A stretch of DNA of 64,000 nt from JALRBM01 sp964477195 (GTDB taxonomy: Bacteria; Patescibacteriota; Saccharimonadia; Saccharimonadales; Saccharimonadaceae), in the NCBI GenBank assembly GCA_964477195.1, contig CAYZCX010000001.1, positions 1 through 64,000 of the forward strand, written 5' to 3'. Shown one piece after another: positions 41,407-51,366 of the stretch. Under the pieces are notes generated by a model. It was not told the origin of the DNA, ran no database searches, and saw nothing but the letters and a program-made list of their open reading frames with translations. The position numbers were made by a program, and so were the translations under genes. The first letter of the stretch is position 1; every line of letters starts with the position of its first letter.

Positions 41407-42595
41407 GTTTTTCAAAAAAACAATTCGCGAGGATTTTGTGATTATCGACTCACAGTTCCCGCAAAAAGAACCCATGGGATTTCGAAATATTGAAATCAAC
41501 GAATATCTAAAACGACTAAAAAACGCCAGCGTATATGCGATGTATCCCATGAAGCCTGGCCCTGAAGCGTGGTTTGCTCATGGGTATGGTGTGGATAAGA
41601 AAGCCTTTGATGAAAATAGAGCGGGGTATCTTGAACATTTCCCGCAAAATCGGGACAGAGTTCATCAGCTTGATGAGCATGCGAAGTATCGTTTTAAATT
41701 AGCGTATTCTTTTTTTCTCGCGGAGACATACGTGTTGTTACCATTCTTTGAAAAACACCACATTCCCTTTGTTTTTATTCTTTATCCAGGTGGAGCATTT
41801 GGTCTGGATAATCCAGGATCGGATGCGATGTTAAAAGAAATATTTAGCAGCAAGTACTTTAAAGGTGTTATCGTTTCACAAAAACTGACGAAGAAATATT
41901 TACTTAGAAAGAAGTTATGCAAAGCGACGGATATATCCTATGTATACGGAGGATTTGTGCAGTTTTCCCCCGATGATGTCCGACCAAAAAAATATTACGG
42001 CAAAGATAAAAAGACATTTGATATCTGTTTTGTCGCAGCAAAATATACGGAAAAAGGGATTGATAAAGGCTACGACGCCTTTATTGCAGCGGCAAAGATA
42101 CTAACTAAAAAGACAGAGGATATTCATTTTCACATTATTGGTAATTTCGATAAAAGTGATATTGATGTAAAAGAACTTGGCTCGCATATACATTTTTACG
42201 GCTATCAAAAGGCCGACTTTTTTCCAGATTTTTATGCGCGAATGGATATAATGATATCGCCAAATCGACCAGGAAAAATTTATGAAGGCAATTTTGATGG
42301 ATTCCCTTTGGGCGTTGACGCCGGCTATTGCGGGACGGCTATGTTCGTTTCGGACGAGTTGGCAATGAATGAGCATTTTACTAACAATAAAGATATCGTC
42401 ATTGTTCCAATCGATCCGAAACAGATGGCCAAGATAGTCCTTCGGTATTATAATAATCCTAGTGAACTTTATGAGTTATCAAAAAGAGGAGCAGAAGCTT
42501 CGCATCGTTTTTTTGCCATAGAGCAACAAATAAAGGATCGTCTTAAGACATTCAGTAGAATATATGACCGGGAGTATATGGAGGAATTACAATGA
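41396..42595 (+). CDS. glycosyltransferase-like protein (GT-B fold)
   Basis: About 399 aa, overlapping the aminotransferase by 11 nt. The C-terminal half has FDICFVAAKYTEKGIDKGYDAF, FHIIGNFDKSDI, IHFYGYQKADFFPDFYARMDIMISPN and GFPLGVDAGYCGTAMFVSDE, the pattern of a GT4-type donor domain. The N-terminal half is less typical. An upstream in-frame codon at 41378 exists, but ATG 41396 has AAGG in front. The sugar transferred is unknown. Confidence 0.82.
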   Translation: MKFRFFKKTIREDFVIIDSQFPQKEPMGFRNIEINEYLKRLKNASVYAMYPMKPGPEAWFAHGYGVDKKAFDENRAGYLEHFPQNRDRVHQLDEHAKYRFKLAYSFFLAETYVLLPFFEKHHIPFVFILYPGGAFGLDNPGSDAMLKEIFSSKYFKGVIVSQKLTKKYLLRKKLCKATDISYVYGGFVQFSPDDVRPKKYYGKDKKTFDICFVAAKYTEKGIDKGYDAFIAAAKILTKKTEDIHFHIIGNFDKSDIDVKELGSHIHFYGYQKADFFPDFYARMDIMISPNRPGKIYEGNFDGFPLGVDAGYCGTAMFVSDELAMNEHFTNNKDIVIVPIDPKQMAKIVLRYYNNPSELYELSKRGAEASHRFFAIEQQIKDRLKTFSRIYDREYMEELQ

Positions 42596-43305
42596 AAAAA
42601 ATAGCCATAATGCAGCCATATCTCTTCCCCTACATCGGATATATCAGTCTTTTGAAGCATACGGATGAGTTTATTCTGTTCGACACGGTGCAATTTATCC
42701 GTCATGGATGGATAGAACGCAATAGAGTACTGAAACAAGGCGAGGGTTGGATTTATATCAAAGCTCCTATTATTAAGGCGTCTCGCGATACAGTAATAAA
42801 AGATGTGATGATTAATAATACCGAAAACTGGAAAGACAAGATCCTTGCCCAGTTGCAGCCATACAAAAAAGTAGCCCCCTTTTACGACGATGTCGTACTG
42901 GTTATAAAAGATATTTTTAGCCACGACTACAATTCGATCGTGGAGTTAAATAAGGCTGCACTCGAGCATATATGTGATTACTTAGCGATCCCTCATAACA
43001 TAAAGACGTTTTCAAAGATGGGTCTCAAAGTAGAGTCAGCGAATGCTCCCGATGAATGGGCATTGAATATCTGTAAGGCACTTGGCGACATCGATGAATA
43101 CTGGAATCCACCCGGGGGGCAAGAATTCTTTGATCGCGCCAAATACGAAGCTGCGGATATTAAGCTTGTATTCCAAAAACCATTGCTTAGCGAATACGAC
43201 CAAAAACGTGAACCATTTGAAGCGGGACTTTCTATTATTGACGTTATGATGTTTAACTCGGTTGAAGATATTAATAAGATGCTTGATCAATATGAAATCA
43301 TCTAA
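42592..43305 (+). CDS. WbqC-like family protein
   Basis: 237 aa starting KKIAIMQPYLFPYIGYISLL, followed by DTVQFIRHGWIERNRV, both hallmarks of the WbqC family found in O-antigen and capsule clusters. WbqC proteins are thought to act in sugar-nucleotide modification; no reaction is firmly established. ATGA overlap with the upstream gene and 14-nt overlap with the next gene show tight coupling. Confidence 0.88.
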   Translation: MKKIAIMQPYLFPYIGYISLLKHTDEFILFDTVQFIRHGWIERNRVLKQGEGWIYIKAPIIKASRDTVIKDVMINNTENWKDKILAQLQPYKKVAPFYDDVVLVIKDIFSHDYNSIVELNKAALEHICDYLAIPHNIKTFSKMGLKVESANAPDEWALNICKALGDIDEYWNPPGGQEFFDRAKYEAADIKLVFQKPLLSEYDQKREPFEAGLSIIDVMMFNSVEDINKMLDQYEII

Positions 43306-44245
43306 GGCAATCGGCGGATATTTTGACCTTGAGGTGCGCCGTGGGACGTCATGCTATCCGAGTGCGGTTGCTCTAAACAGTGCGAGAAACGCTTTCGAAT
43401 ATATTTTGCGCGCGAGTGCTCCGTCCAAGGTGTATATGCCTAAATTTACGTGTGATGTGATGCTTGAGCCGCTCGAAAAGACAAAGACCGCGTATGTTTT
43501 TTATGAGCTCGATGAAAACCTGGAAATCAAGGGAGGCATTGCGCCGGAAGATGACGAGTTCGTTGTATATACGAATTACTTCGGTATTAAGGATAAGTAT
43601 TGTCATGCGCTCGCTAGGCAGCTTGAATCAAAACTTATTGTTGATTGTAGCCAAGCTTTTTATTATGTGCCAGTAGGAGAAGAGCAAGTCTTCTATAGCC
43701 CGCGAAAGTTTATTGGTGTGGCGGACGGAGCATATCTAATAACACAAACAAAGCTTAGTGAGGATTTGCCACGAGATACGTCATATCAGCGCATGGATCA
43801 TCTCTTAAAACGAGTTGATTTAGGTGCTGAAGCAGGATACGGTGACTTTAAAAAAAATGATGATAGCTTGATAGGTCAGCCTATCAAAACGATGTCACTT
43901 CTTACTGAAAAAATCCTTGATTCTCTTGATTATGAATCTATAAAGGAAACTCGTCATCGCAATTTTCAGTTGCTTCATCAGAAGTTAGAGTCATCTAATC
44001 TGCTAAAAATTAACGATACATTCGCAGCACCTATGGTGTATCCTTTTAGGGTACATGATGCATCCCAACTGAAAGAAAAGTTGATCAAAAACAGAATATT
44101 TGTTCCGACATATTGGCCGAACGTATTCACCTGGTGTACTGAAGGTGAGACGGAATATCAGCTTGCTCGTGATATCGTGCCACTTCCCATCGATCAGCGC
44201 TATAATGAAGATGATATGCAGAGAATTTTGGAGGTAATTTCATGA
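43292..44245 (+). CDS. divergent DegT-type PLP aminotransferase-like protein
   Basis: 317 aa. NSARNAFEYILRAS matches the phosphate-binding start of the aminotransferase fold, LIVDCSQAFYYVP the cofactor Asp region, and FYSPRKFIGVADGAYLIT carries a Lys at the expected Schiff-base position. It is shorter and more divergent than the DegT gene at 40315. It sits between WbqC and an acetyltransferase, overlapping both. It may act on the same sugar or be a degenerate partner. Confidence 0.78.
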   Translation: MKSSKAIGGYFDLEVRRGTSCYPSAVALNSARNAFEYILRASAPSKVYMPKFTCDVMLEPLEKTKTAYVFYELDENLEIKGGIAPEDDEFVVYTNYFGIKDKYCHALARQLESKLIVDCSQAFYYVPVGEEQVFYSPRKFIGVADGAYLITQTKLSEDLPRDTSYQRMDHLLKRVDLGAEAGYGDFKKNDDSLIGQPIKTMSLLTEKILDSLDYESIKETRHRNFQLLHQKLESSNLLKINDTFAAPMVYPFRVHDASQLKEKLIKNRIFVPTYWPNVFTWCTEGETEYQLARDIVPLPIDQRYNEDDMQRILEVIS

Positions 44246-44715
44246 ATGTAACGATCAGGCCACTCGAAGAAAACGATGCTTATACTTCGGTAAAATGGCG
44301 AAATATCCCTGAACTTTGGATTCATACGACGTTTCGAGCAGACCGTGAAATTACGATTCAGGATGAGCTGGACTGGATTCATAAAGTGACAAAAGATCCG
44401 ACGAGCGCACGTTTTGCAATCTTGGCAGACGAGGTTTACGTCGGTAATATTTACCTTACCGGAATAAAAGATGGGGTCGGCGAGTACCATATTTTTATTG
44501 GCGAAAAAGACTATTGGGGCAAGGGGGTTGCACGAAAGGCGTCCGAACTTATCATCAAATATGGACAAGAAGAGCTTGGACTCCACGAGATTGTTCTTGG
44601 TGTACGTGAAGATAACGCCGCGGCATTCCACCTCTATAAAAGCCTTGGGTTTGTAAAGACGGGTGAAGAAGATGGATTTGTTCGGATGAAGCTTGACCTC
44701 AACGACAAAAAATAG
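44242..44715 (+). CDS. GNAT family N-acetyltransferase (RimJ/RimL or PseH-like)
   Basis: 157 aa. MNVTIRPLEENDAYTSVKWRN is a common GNAT start. The acetyl-CoA site follows with YHIFIGEKDYWGKGVARKASELII, and NAAAFHLYKSLGFVKTGEEDGF ends the fold. It starts in an ATGA overlap with the aminotransferase-like gene. In this context it likely acetylates the amino group of the new amino sugar before incorporation. Confidence 0.88.
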   Translation: MNVTIRPLEENDAYTSVKWRNIPELWIHTTFRADREITIQDELDWIHKVTKDPTSARFAILADEVYVGNIYLTGIKDGVGEYHIFIGEKDYWGKGVARKASELIIKYGQEELGLHEIVLGVREDNAAAFHLYKSLGFVKTGEEDGFVRMKLDLNDKK

Positions 44716-44743
44716 CCGAGCTTTATGCTAGAATGAAGACAAG

Positions 44744-45826
44744 ATGAGGCCCAAGGTTAGTATAGTATGTATTACGTTCAATCAGCGTAATTACATACGA
44801 CAAACTCTCGACAGTTTTTTAATGCAGAAGACTGACTTTGACTTTGAGGTAGTGATCCATGATGATGCATCGACTGATGGCACTATGGAAATCCTCCAGG
44901 AGTACGAAAAGAAGTATCCAAAAATCATTAAACCGGTGTACGAAGAGGAAAATCAGTACTCGTCTGGTGATTACGATTTTATAAATGATTTGTTTCGCAT
45001 GGCAAAAGGCGAGTATATAGCTTTTTGCGAGGGTGATGATTTTTGGACTAGTGAAGACAAGCTTCAGAAACAGGCTGATTTTTTGGATAAACACAAATCT
45101 TATGCATTGTGTTTCCATCCCGTGAGGGTGTTTTTTGAAAAAGGCGAAGGGCCTGATAGTATTTTTCCCGAGGAACACGATGCCAAACAATTTACAGTGA
45201 CTAATCTTTTGAAACGGAATTTTATCCAGTCAAATTCTGTTATGTATCGTCGCAAAAGCTACAAAGATATTCCCTCTCGTATTATCCCGAGCGACTGGTA
45301 TATGCACCTCTATCATGCTCTCGATGGCAAGATAGGTTTCATAGATGAAGTCATGTCAGCATATCGGCGTCAATCTGGGGGTGTGTGGTGGGAGACATCT
45401 AGAAATGTTGATCTTATTTGGAAAAAATATGGGCTTCAGCATCTCGGTCTATATGTAGAGTTACTGAAGCTATATGGCGAAAAACCTGCATACGCTCAGA
45501 TACTGAATGCGCACATAGACACAATTCTTGTCGCATTCAAAAATACCGATGCCAAGTACAAGACAACTCTCCTTGAGCAGGCGATCAATTTTTTTCCAGC
45601 GGTCTTCCCCGGAGCCTTTAGAAGGCTACTTGCTCAAGCAGACGAATTGCAGGCAAGTAATATGCAGCTACTCGAAGAAGTCCACAAAACAACCGACCTA
45701 TTGGAGCAAGAAAAACAGATTGTCTATCACCGAGAGCTGGAGCTTCGTACTATTAAAGAATCAAAACTATGGAAGCTTCGAGGAGCACTCAAAAAACCCG
45801 CCAATAAACTTCTTCATAAGAAATAA
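44744..45826 (+). CDS. glycosyltransferase family 2
   Basis: 360 aa. GT-A domain with VSIVCITFNQRNYIRQTLDSFL, DDASTDGTMEIL and FCEGDDFWTSEDKLQ. An amphipathic, probably coiled-coil segment (about 285-335) closes the protein. TGC-TAGAAT ends 9 nt before the ATG and no ribosome site is visible, so the start looks leaderless. It abuts the convergent large glycosyltransferase with no gap. Confidence 0.9.
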   Translation: MRPKVSIVCITFNQRNYIRQTLDSFLMQKTDFDFEVVIHDDASTDGTMEILQEYEKKYPKIIKPVYEEENQYSSGDYDFINDLFRMAKGEYIAFCEGDDFWTSEDKLQKQADFLDKHKSYALCFHPVRVFFEKGEGPDSIFPEEHDAKQFTVTNLLKRNFIQSNSVMYRRKSYKDIPSRIIPSDWYMHLYHALDGKIGFIDEVMSAYRRQSGGVWWETSRNVDLIWKKYGLQHLGLYVELLKLYGEKPAYAQILNAHIDTILVAFKNTDAKYKTTLLEQAINFFPAVFPGAFRRLLAQADELQASNMQLLEEVHKTTDLLEQEKQIVYHRELELRTIKESKLWKLRGALKKPANKLLHKK

Positions 45827-48391
45827 TCACTTTTTAGAGAGTTCTTCTTTGTAGCGCTCAAGGATTTCATCGGTATTCCACGATGTAATGTCCTGGTTTG
45901 CACGCATGCGGTAAAAGGCTTCTTCTGGGTCGATCAGAGAACTATTGACGTACCAGGCGATATGCTGGGCTGTATACGGCTTGCCAGTACGAATACTGGG
46001 ATGAAGCGTGTAATAGTCGGTGTATGGCTTGTAGAGAGCGAATGTGGTATCGATACCGGCCTCATAGACGTTTGGTTCGAGCTCGTTTTTCCAGAATTGT
46101 CCTTCCCAGTCGATAACATAATTCTTTAATTTGTAATGATCGGGGATATCATGGAGCTGGAGACCGAAGCCAACTTTCTGGTAGTCGATGTATTTTTTGT
46201 GGAGCTGATAAAAGTAGGCGATTGCATCGTCTGGGCTATTCTTGTCAGGAATGACATCGGGATCCGAAACGATATAAAATTGCCCGGGAAAGAGTGTCTT
46301 GGCAATTCCTTCATGCCATACAACTGTATGGCCAATATTCTTGCCAGTTTCGACTACCTGATAGTCGGTTTTTTCTAAAAATTCGACTAGTTGTGGATAG
46401 GCTGAATCGTTATCGACGAGAACAACATTATTCATTCCGTGTTTTTTAAGCCATGCGACGAGTTTGAGCAGCTCGCTGACTCGGTCGCGACATATAAGGA
46501 AGACGGGAGTATTTCGCCACTGCTCATTCGTGAGAGCAGCATCAATTTTTGCATCGATTTCTGCCTCTCGCTTTTCCTTGTCAAAACCGCTATGACGAGT
46601 TTTGACCACTTCATTCGACATGTGTTTTAGTTCAAGCGCAAGTCGTTTACGATTGAGCGTAATGATTGACATGAGGCTATTGTAAACACGAGCAGCCTTG
46701 TGACGCGGAGAATAGTCAAATAGGAAAAACCATACGAGGAAATTATTGAGCTGATAGAGGCGGTAGTAGCGCTCAAGAAGCTTTGCATATTTGGTTTTCT
46801 TTTTGCCCTCATCTTCGTATCCGTGGATCGTCTCCTTGAGAGTGGCAAGCTGTGTTTTATTGAGCATATATTGACTTGACGAGACGGGAATAGATTTTTG
46901 GTAGACCTTTGCGTCTTTGATGCCGTTTGCTAAATGATAAATACTTGCAATACTCTCGAGTCTGTCTTGGGAGGTAATTCCTCCATGAAGCGCCAGTAGC
47001 GAACGTGCGATACACACGTTGTTTGTCAAATTGATCGGCTTATATTTTCGCGAAGGAGAAGCTTCGATATAGAGCGAGAAGTTACTATCGGGGAGTAGTC
47101 GACTCGTTTCGTCGACAGTCTGAATATCGGGCAAATAGTTTTGATCGATAAACCATATGTACTGCTTTGAAGCGCTCAGCCATCCGAGGTTGAGCGGATT
47201 TTCTGTGGATTGATGTTTATCTATGACAATTCGGATACATTTTTTGCAGTCGAGCGACTCCTGAAAACGAGCAAGTCGCTCTTTTTCACTTGCATCTGCA
47301 ACGAGAACGAATTCTGAATTAAAGTGATGATATGCTGTCGATTCAATAAAATCTCGTAGTTTTTTGAGATCTTTTAGCTTTTTATCGATATGGATGATAA
47401 ACGAAATGCCTGTTTGTTCAATCTTGAGTCGATCACTCAAATCATATCCGCGTGAATCGCGCTTCTTGACACTACTTCGGCTGGCTGCCCACTTAGGCCA
47501 TGTTTTTATGGTATGGAGAAGAGAGGATGATAGTGCTTGATTAAACACCTTGTCGTCAGGCGTTGATGAGCGTTTTGCGAGATGATGATAACTACCGCGC
47601 GCGGTGAGTTTAATGTACGATTTCATAAAACGCATGAAATCTTCGGGGGCGAGATTGCGAAGTGCGAAGACAAATCGGTTTTTAAACAAAGAGGTTAGCT
47701 GAAAGAGACTCGATGAGCTCGCGCCATCTTTGTGCCATATCTTAAGATCTGGACTGTAGACAATTGTATAATCATTGGCCTGAATACGGGCGAATAAGTC
47801 GCTCTCCTCGTAGTATGCGAACATAGGGTCATAGAAATAACCGGACTTTTCTAGCGCACTGCGGCGGACGACCATTGCCGACCCGGACACCCAGTTTACT
47901 TCGTGGGCAAAGCCGGCATCGGTAGTGGCAAATATGCCCTCCATCGAAAAACGATTAATGGTTTGGAATGCGTAGAATGGATTTGATTCGCTCATTCCTG
48001 TATCATCGCTCCAGCGGTACGATCTTCCTCCGACGACAGCGATACGAGCATCACTTGAGAGGATATCCATTGCGTTCGAGACATAGTTTTTATCTATGAC
48101 CGCATCGTTATTGAGGACAAGAATAAAGTCGCCTTTTGCAGCGACGAGCCCGTCGATATGACCACCCGTAAAGCCGCGATTCTTCGGATTATCAACGAGT
48201 ACGATATCATCGATATCTTTCAAGATTTTTTTTGAATCATCTACCGATCCATTATCGACCACGACGATTTCATAATTTTTGTAGGTTTGTTTACGGACAG
48301 AATCGAGGCAGGCGAGTGTATCGTTGATTCTGTTCCAGTTGAGAATGATGATACTAACGAGTGGAGATTTTGACGTGGCGGCTTTTTTCAT
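45827..48391 (-). CDS. large multi-domain glycosyltransferase (three GT-A-like units)
   Basis: 854 aa. Unit 1 (about 10-280) is a clear GT2: VSIIILNWNRINDTLACLDS, NNDAVID at 94-100, and a segment with FAYYEESDLFARIQ. Unit 2 (about 330-470) starts ISFIIHIDKKLKDLKKLRDFI and has WFIDQNYLPD where a DXD would be, so it may be inactive. Unit 3 (from 626) has VFLICRDRVSELLKLVAWL, NIGHTVVWHEG and SDPD at 709-712. A helical region joins 2 and 3. It might polymerise a repeating unit or add two sugars in turn. Confidence 0.85.
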   Translation of the reverse strand: MKKAATSKSPLVSIIILNWNRINDTLACLDSVRKQTYKNYEIVVVDNGSVDDSKKILKDIDDIVLVDNPKNRGFTGGHIDGLVAAKGDFILVLNNDAVIDKNYVSNAMDILSSDARIAVVGGRSYRWSDDTGMSESNPFYAFQTINRFSMEGIFATTDAGFAHEVNWVSGSAMVVRRSALEKSGYFYDPMFAYYEESDLFARIQANDYTIVYSPDLKIWHKDGASSSSLFQLTSLFKNRFVFALRNLAPEDFMRFMKSYIKLTARGSYHHLAKRSSTPDDKVFNQALSSSLLHTIKTWPKWAASRSSVKKRDSRGYDLSDRLKIEQTGISFIIHIDKKLKDLKKLRDFIESTAYHHFNSEFVLVADASEKERLARFQESLDCKKCIRIVIDKHQSTENPLNLGWLSASKQYIWFIDQNYLPDIQTVDETSRLLPDSNFSLYIEASPSRKYKPINLTNNVCIARSLLALHGGITSQDRLESIASIYHLANGIKDAKVYQKSIPVSSSQYMLNKTQLATLKETIHGYEDEGKKKTKYAKLLERYYRLYQLNNFLVWFFLFDYSPRHKAARVYNSLMSIITLNRKRLALELKHMSNEVVKTRHSGFDKEKREAEIDAKIDAALTNEQWRNTPVFLICRDRVSELLKLVAWLKKHGMNNVVLVDNDSAYPQLVEFLEKTDYQVVETGKNIGHTVVWHEGIAKTLFPGQFYIVSDPDVIPDKNSPDDAIAYFYQLHKKYIDYQKVGFGLQLHDIPDHYKLKNYVIDWEGQFWKNELEPNVYEAGIDTTFALYKPYTDYYTLHPSIRTGKPYTAQHIAWYVNSSLIDPEEAFYRMRANQDITSWNTDEILERYKEELSKK

Positions 48392-48394
48392 AGG

Positions 48395-49738
48395 TTACTT
48401 TGTAATAATCCGCTTAATGATATTTTTTGCTTTTTTAGGTACCATGCGCTTTAGTGAGCGAACGGTCTTTGAGCTCATGACGGCCTCGGAACTGGTGGTT
48501 GTGATGCGATTGACGAGCGGACTTGGTTTGAAGAAGCTACTGTCGATAAAAGCGTTGAGCGGTTTTAGAGTGTAGTCCCAGGTGAATTCTGGCTGGCTCT
48601 GTTTTACATTTGCTTCAATCTTCTTTTGGAGCTTAGGATTGGCCATAAGCGTACTAATAGCGTCTCCCATTGCTTTGTCATCAAAAGGCTCAACTGAAAT
48701 GCCCAGCTCATGCGCATCGATGTAATCTGAGAAATAATCTCCTTTTGTTGCAATAGTAGGGATACCGGTAAGAATGTGGTCGAGTACGCGGGTACGATGC
48801 GAAAAACGTGACTCAACTGATGGTTTGTGAGCATAAATTGCTGCATTGGCACGTTCAAAATAGTGAATACGATCGTCGTAGGGAAGCCAGCCGTTGAGGA
48901 AAAAGACATGTTTATCGATAAGTCCTAGTTTTTTTGCGAGCTTCCTGGCAATTTCCGTTTCTTCCATTGCTGGCACGTCGTCGTTAGGGTGTTTTGTACC
49001 CAAGAATACGAGTTTGACGTTCTTTTTTCCTGACTTTACAACGTGATTGATGGCTTTAATCGGAGTGACGGCGTCAAACCAGTCCCAGATACCGCCCGTC
49101 CACAAGATAAGATAATCATCTTTCTTAAGACCCTCTATGCGCTCTTCGGCGAGTGGTTTGTGCGCAACTTTAAGCTGCGAAAGGTCGATTCCCATAGGAC
49201 AGATACCAAGGTAGCTATCGATCGGGCGTTTACTTTGAGCCGTGGGTGTTGTTTTGCCGGCAGAAAAAGCATATCCCATCCAGAAATCTCGTTGTTGTTC
49301 GTTTGAAGTAAGCATGTAGTCGCCATTACGAATAAAGTGCTGGTAGTTACGAAGCATTTGCGTATAGTCGTAGTCAGACTCAGGACCAATGCGCTTCCCG
49401 AATACTCGCTGTACGAGATCTTCCACTGGAACAGGTGCATAAAGATCAAATATAAGCACAATTCCGTTGGCTTTGGCGAATTCAATCATTTCATCGCTGA
49501 GCCATAGCGCGATAATGGCGTCGTATTTTACGAATTCTTCTTGGAATTTTTGGACATGAATATCAATCGCTTTGTAGTCAGTCTTGCCAATATTTTCGAT
49601 GTATACAGGGTTAAATACCGCCAAAGTAACATTGTGTTTTTTTGCAAGGTTAGTCGCTATCTGGTGGTAACGAATACCAGGGCCGGCCATCGAAGGACCT
49701 ACTTTATCGTGGGATATAACAAGAATATTTTTTCGCAT
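48395..49738 (-). CDS. glycosyltransferase family 4
   Basis: 447 aa. N-terminal half with ILVISHDKVGPSMAGPGIRYHQIA; the donor half includes LILWTGGIWDWFDAVTPI, LVFLGTKHPND, FLNGWLPYDDRIHYF and HRTRVLDHILTGIPTIATKGDYFSD. This resembles GT4 proteins encoded with large GT2 enzymes in capsule loci. It is 3 nt upstream of the 854-aa gene, so both are co-transcribed. Confidence 0.88.
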   Translation of the reverse strand: MRKNILVISHDKVGPSMAGPGIRYHQIATNLAKKHNVTLAVFNPVYIENIGKTDYKAIDIHVQKFQEEFVKYDAIIALWLSDEMIEFAKANGIVLIFDLYAPVPVEDLVQRVFGKRIGPESDYDYTQMLRNYQHFIRNGDYMLTSNEQQRDFWMGYAFSAGKTTPTAQSKRPIDSYLGICPMGIDLSQLKVAHKPLAEERIEGLKKDDYLILWTGGIWDWFDAVTPIKAINHVVKSGKKNVKLVFLGTKHPNDDVPAMEETEIARKLAKKLGLIDKHVFFLNGWLPYDDRIHYFERANAAIYAHKPSVESRFSHRTRVLDHILTGIPTIATKGDYFSDYIDAHELGISVEPFDDKAMGDAISTLMANPKLQKKIEANVKQSQPEFTWDYTLKPLNAFIDSSFFKPSPLVNRITTTSSEAVMSSKTVRSLKRMVPKKAKNIIKRIITK

Positions 49739-49770
49739 CTACGAAGATTATTATAGCATAATCGAGGGTG

Positions 49771-51366
49771 CTATTCGCAGGTAATATTGGTTCCAGTTGA
49801 AGCCGGAATCATATCAAGCGTCATGTAGACGATATCGGTTGAGGTGTAGCGAAAAGCTGAGTTGTAGCAGGACCATGGACCGATAGGGCGCTTGATTTCA
49901 GGACCAGAGCTCGGCAACTTCACGACGTATAAATTAGTACTATCGCTTATGACAGAACCTTCTCGCAGTAACATTGCTGCCCCAAGTGTCAGTTGCTTAT
50001 CTGCAACAGTTGCGGGCATGACGTCGCTCCAACTCCAACGATGTGACTCAAAGACAAATCGATTGACGTAGCGTCTTGTGCTGTGATCAAGGTAGTATAC
50101 ACTCCCGTTGTCGTTGATGAGTGTGCCGTCGGGGTGACGGTCGGCGGTAAGTGCAGTTGACGAGGTATCTTGGAGCATAAAGTTTGAATTGATGGCCCGT
50201 ACTTGATCCCACCTATAGCCAAGTTTGGTAAATGCATCGTACGTCACGAGTTTCTTTACCCAGAGATTGTTTTCAAACGTTGTAACATAGACACCTGATG
50301 GATCACCAGTATACAGCATGCCCGGTTGGATGAAATTAAGCTGCCATGAAACGGCAAGGTTTCGGTCACCTGTGGTGCCAGGTTTGACATCTTGCCAGCG
50401 GAAGCCGCTACTTTCAAACACAGGGCCGTTGGTGATAAGATGGCGCGTACCTCCTTGGATAAACCATGCACTATCGTCCATGGCTATGACTGTTCCGTCA
50501 GGGTGGGCACTCATCGTATCATTGGCGCGTACTGTTCCGAACCAGTCGATGAAGTACAGGTAGAAGTTACGGTTGCCGTAAGCACCACACGGAGCTGTCC
50601 CGTATCCTGCATTGAGTGCTCCTTGATTTGGCTGGTACGGCGTGTAGTTATAAAGTGACTGGGTGGCACGGTTTTCTATATTAACGACGCTTCCACCACA
50701 ACTAGCGCTTGGATTGTATTGAATATAATTGTTGCCGAGTACGTACGGGGTGTACCAGGTGGGGCTGTTATTAAAGATGGCGCGGAACATTCGAGCAGCC
50801 CATCGCACTTGGTTGGTAAATCCATAATAACTACTGTCACAAACACCAGGAGTGCTGTCGGGACATCCGTAGCCGGTAGCGGAACGATACTGAGTGGAGG
50901 TTGGCCATGTATCGGTAATAAGTGCTTGTTCTTTCTGAAGGAGGACAATCAGAATCTGTGGATTGATACTGAATTCTTGAGCCGTGTTGTAGATGATTTG
51001 GGCTGCGCTATTACCGCCTTCATAATAATCTTTGATACAGGTAAATGGTGCCGGTGTTCCGTGGGCGGCCCCCCACTGGGCGCGAGTACCGCCACCAAAT
51101 TCTGATGGTTGGGTGCCCCATGTGTCACAGGCTGGAACTTTGCTGTTGAGAAATACCTGGATTTGGTCAGGATTCATTGTATTTTTATTAGTAAAAACAA
51201 GATCATCGATGATATTACCGGCGTTAAATCCGGCGGCTGAGGCTGCATGAGTCGGCTTTTGGATAAACAGGATAAGTGATGCAACAATGCCGATGCCAGC
51301 AACGGCGAGCAGGGCGAGCGAAATAATAGGATTGATTTTTTTGTATGTTTTTGTGATCATACGCAT
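49771..51366 (-). CDS. secreted protein: lysozyme-like N-terminal domain plus tandem HPDGT-type repeats
   Basis: 531 aa. A long signal anchor (about 13-42) precedes a domain with AQEFSINPQILIVLLQKEQALIT, whose Glu-containing helix is reminiscent of lysozyme-like or glucosaminidase folds, and several Cys. The C-terminal 250 residues hold about three repeats of roughly 70 aa with HPDGT, a W or F strand and SGFRWQDV / LGYRWDQV / HRWSWSDV. These may bind wall polymers. It is an extracellular enzyme or adhesin; catalytic activity is unproven. Confidence 0.75.
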   Translation of the reverse strand: MRMITKTYKKINPIISLALLAVAGIGIVASLILFIQKPTHAASAAGFNAGNIIDDLVFTNKNTMNPDQIQVFLNSKVPACDTWGTQPSEFGGGTRAQWGAAHGTPAPFTCIKDYYEGGNSAAQIIYNTAQEFSINPQILIVLLQKEQALITDTWPTSTQYRSATGYGCPDSTPGVCDSSYYGFTNQVRWAARMFRAIFNNSPTWYTPYVLGNNYIQYNPSASCGGSVVNIENRATQSLYNYTPYQPNQGALNAGYGTAPCGAYGNRNFYLYFIDWFGTVRANDTMSAHPDGTVIAMDDSAWFIQGGTRHLITNGPVFESSGFRWQDVKPGTTGDRNLAVSWQLNFIQPGMLYTGDPSGVYVTTFENNLWVKKLVTYDAFTKLGYRWDQVRAINSNFMLQDTSSTALTADRHPDGTLINDNGSVYYLDHSTRRYVNRFVFESHRWSWSDVMPATVADKQLTLGAAMLLREGSVISDSTNLYVVKLPSSGPEIKRPIGPWSCYNSAFRYTSTDIVYMTLDMIPASTGTNITCE

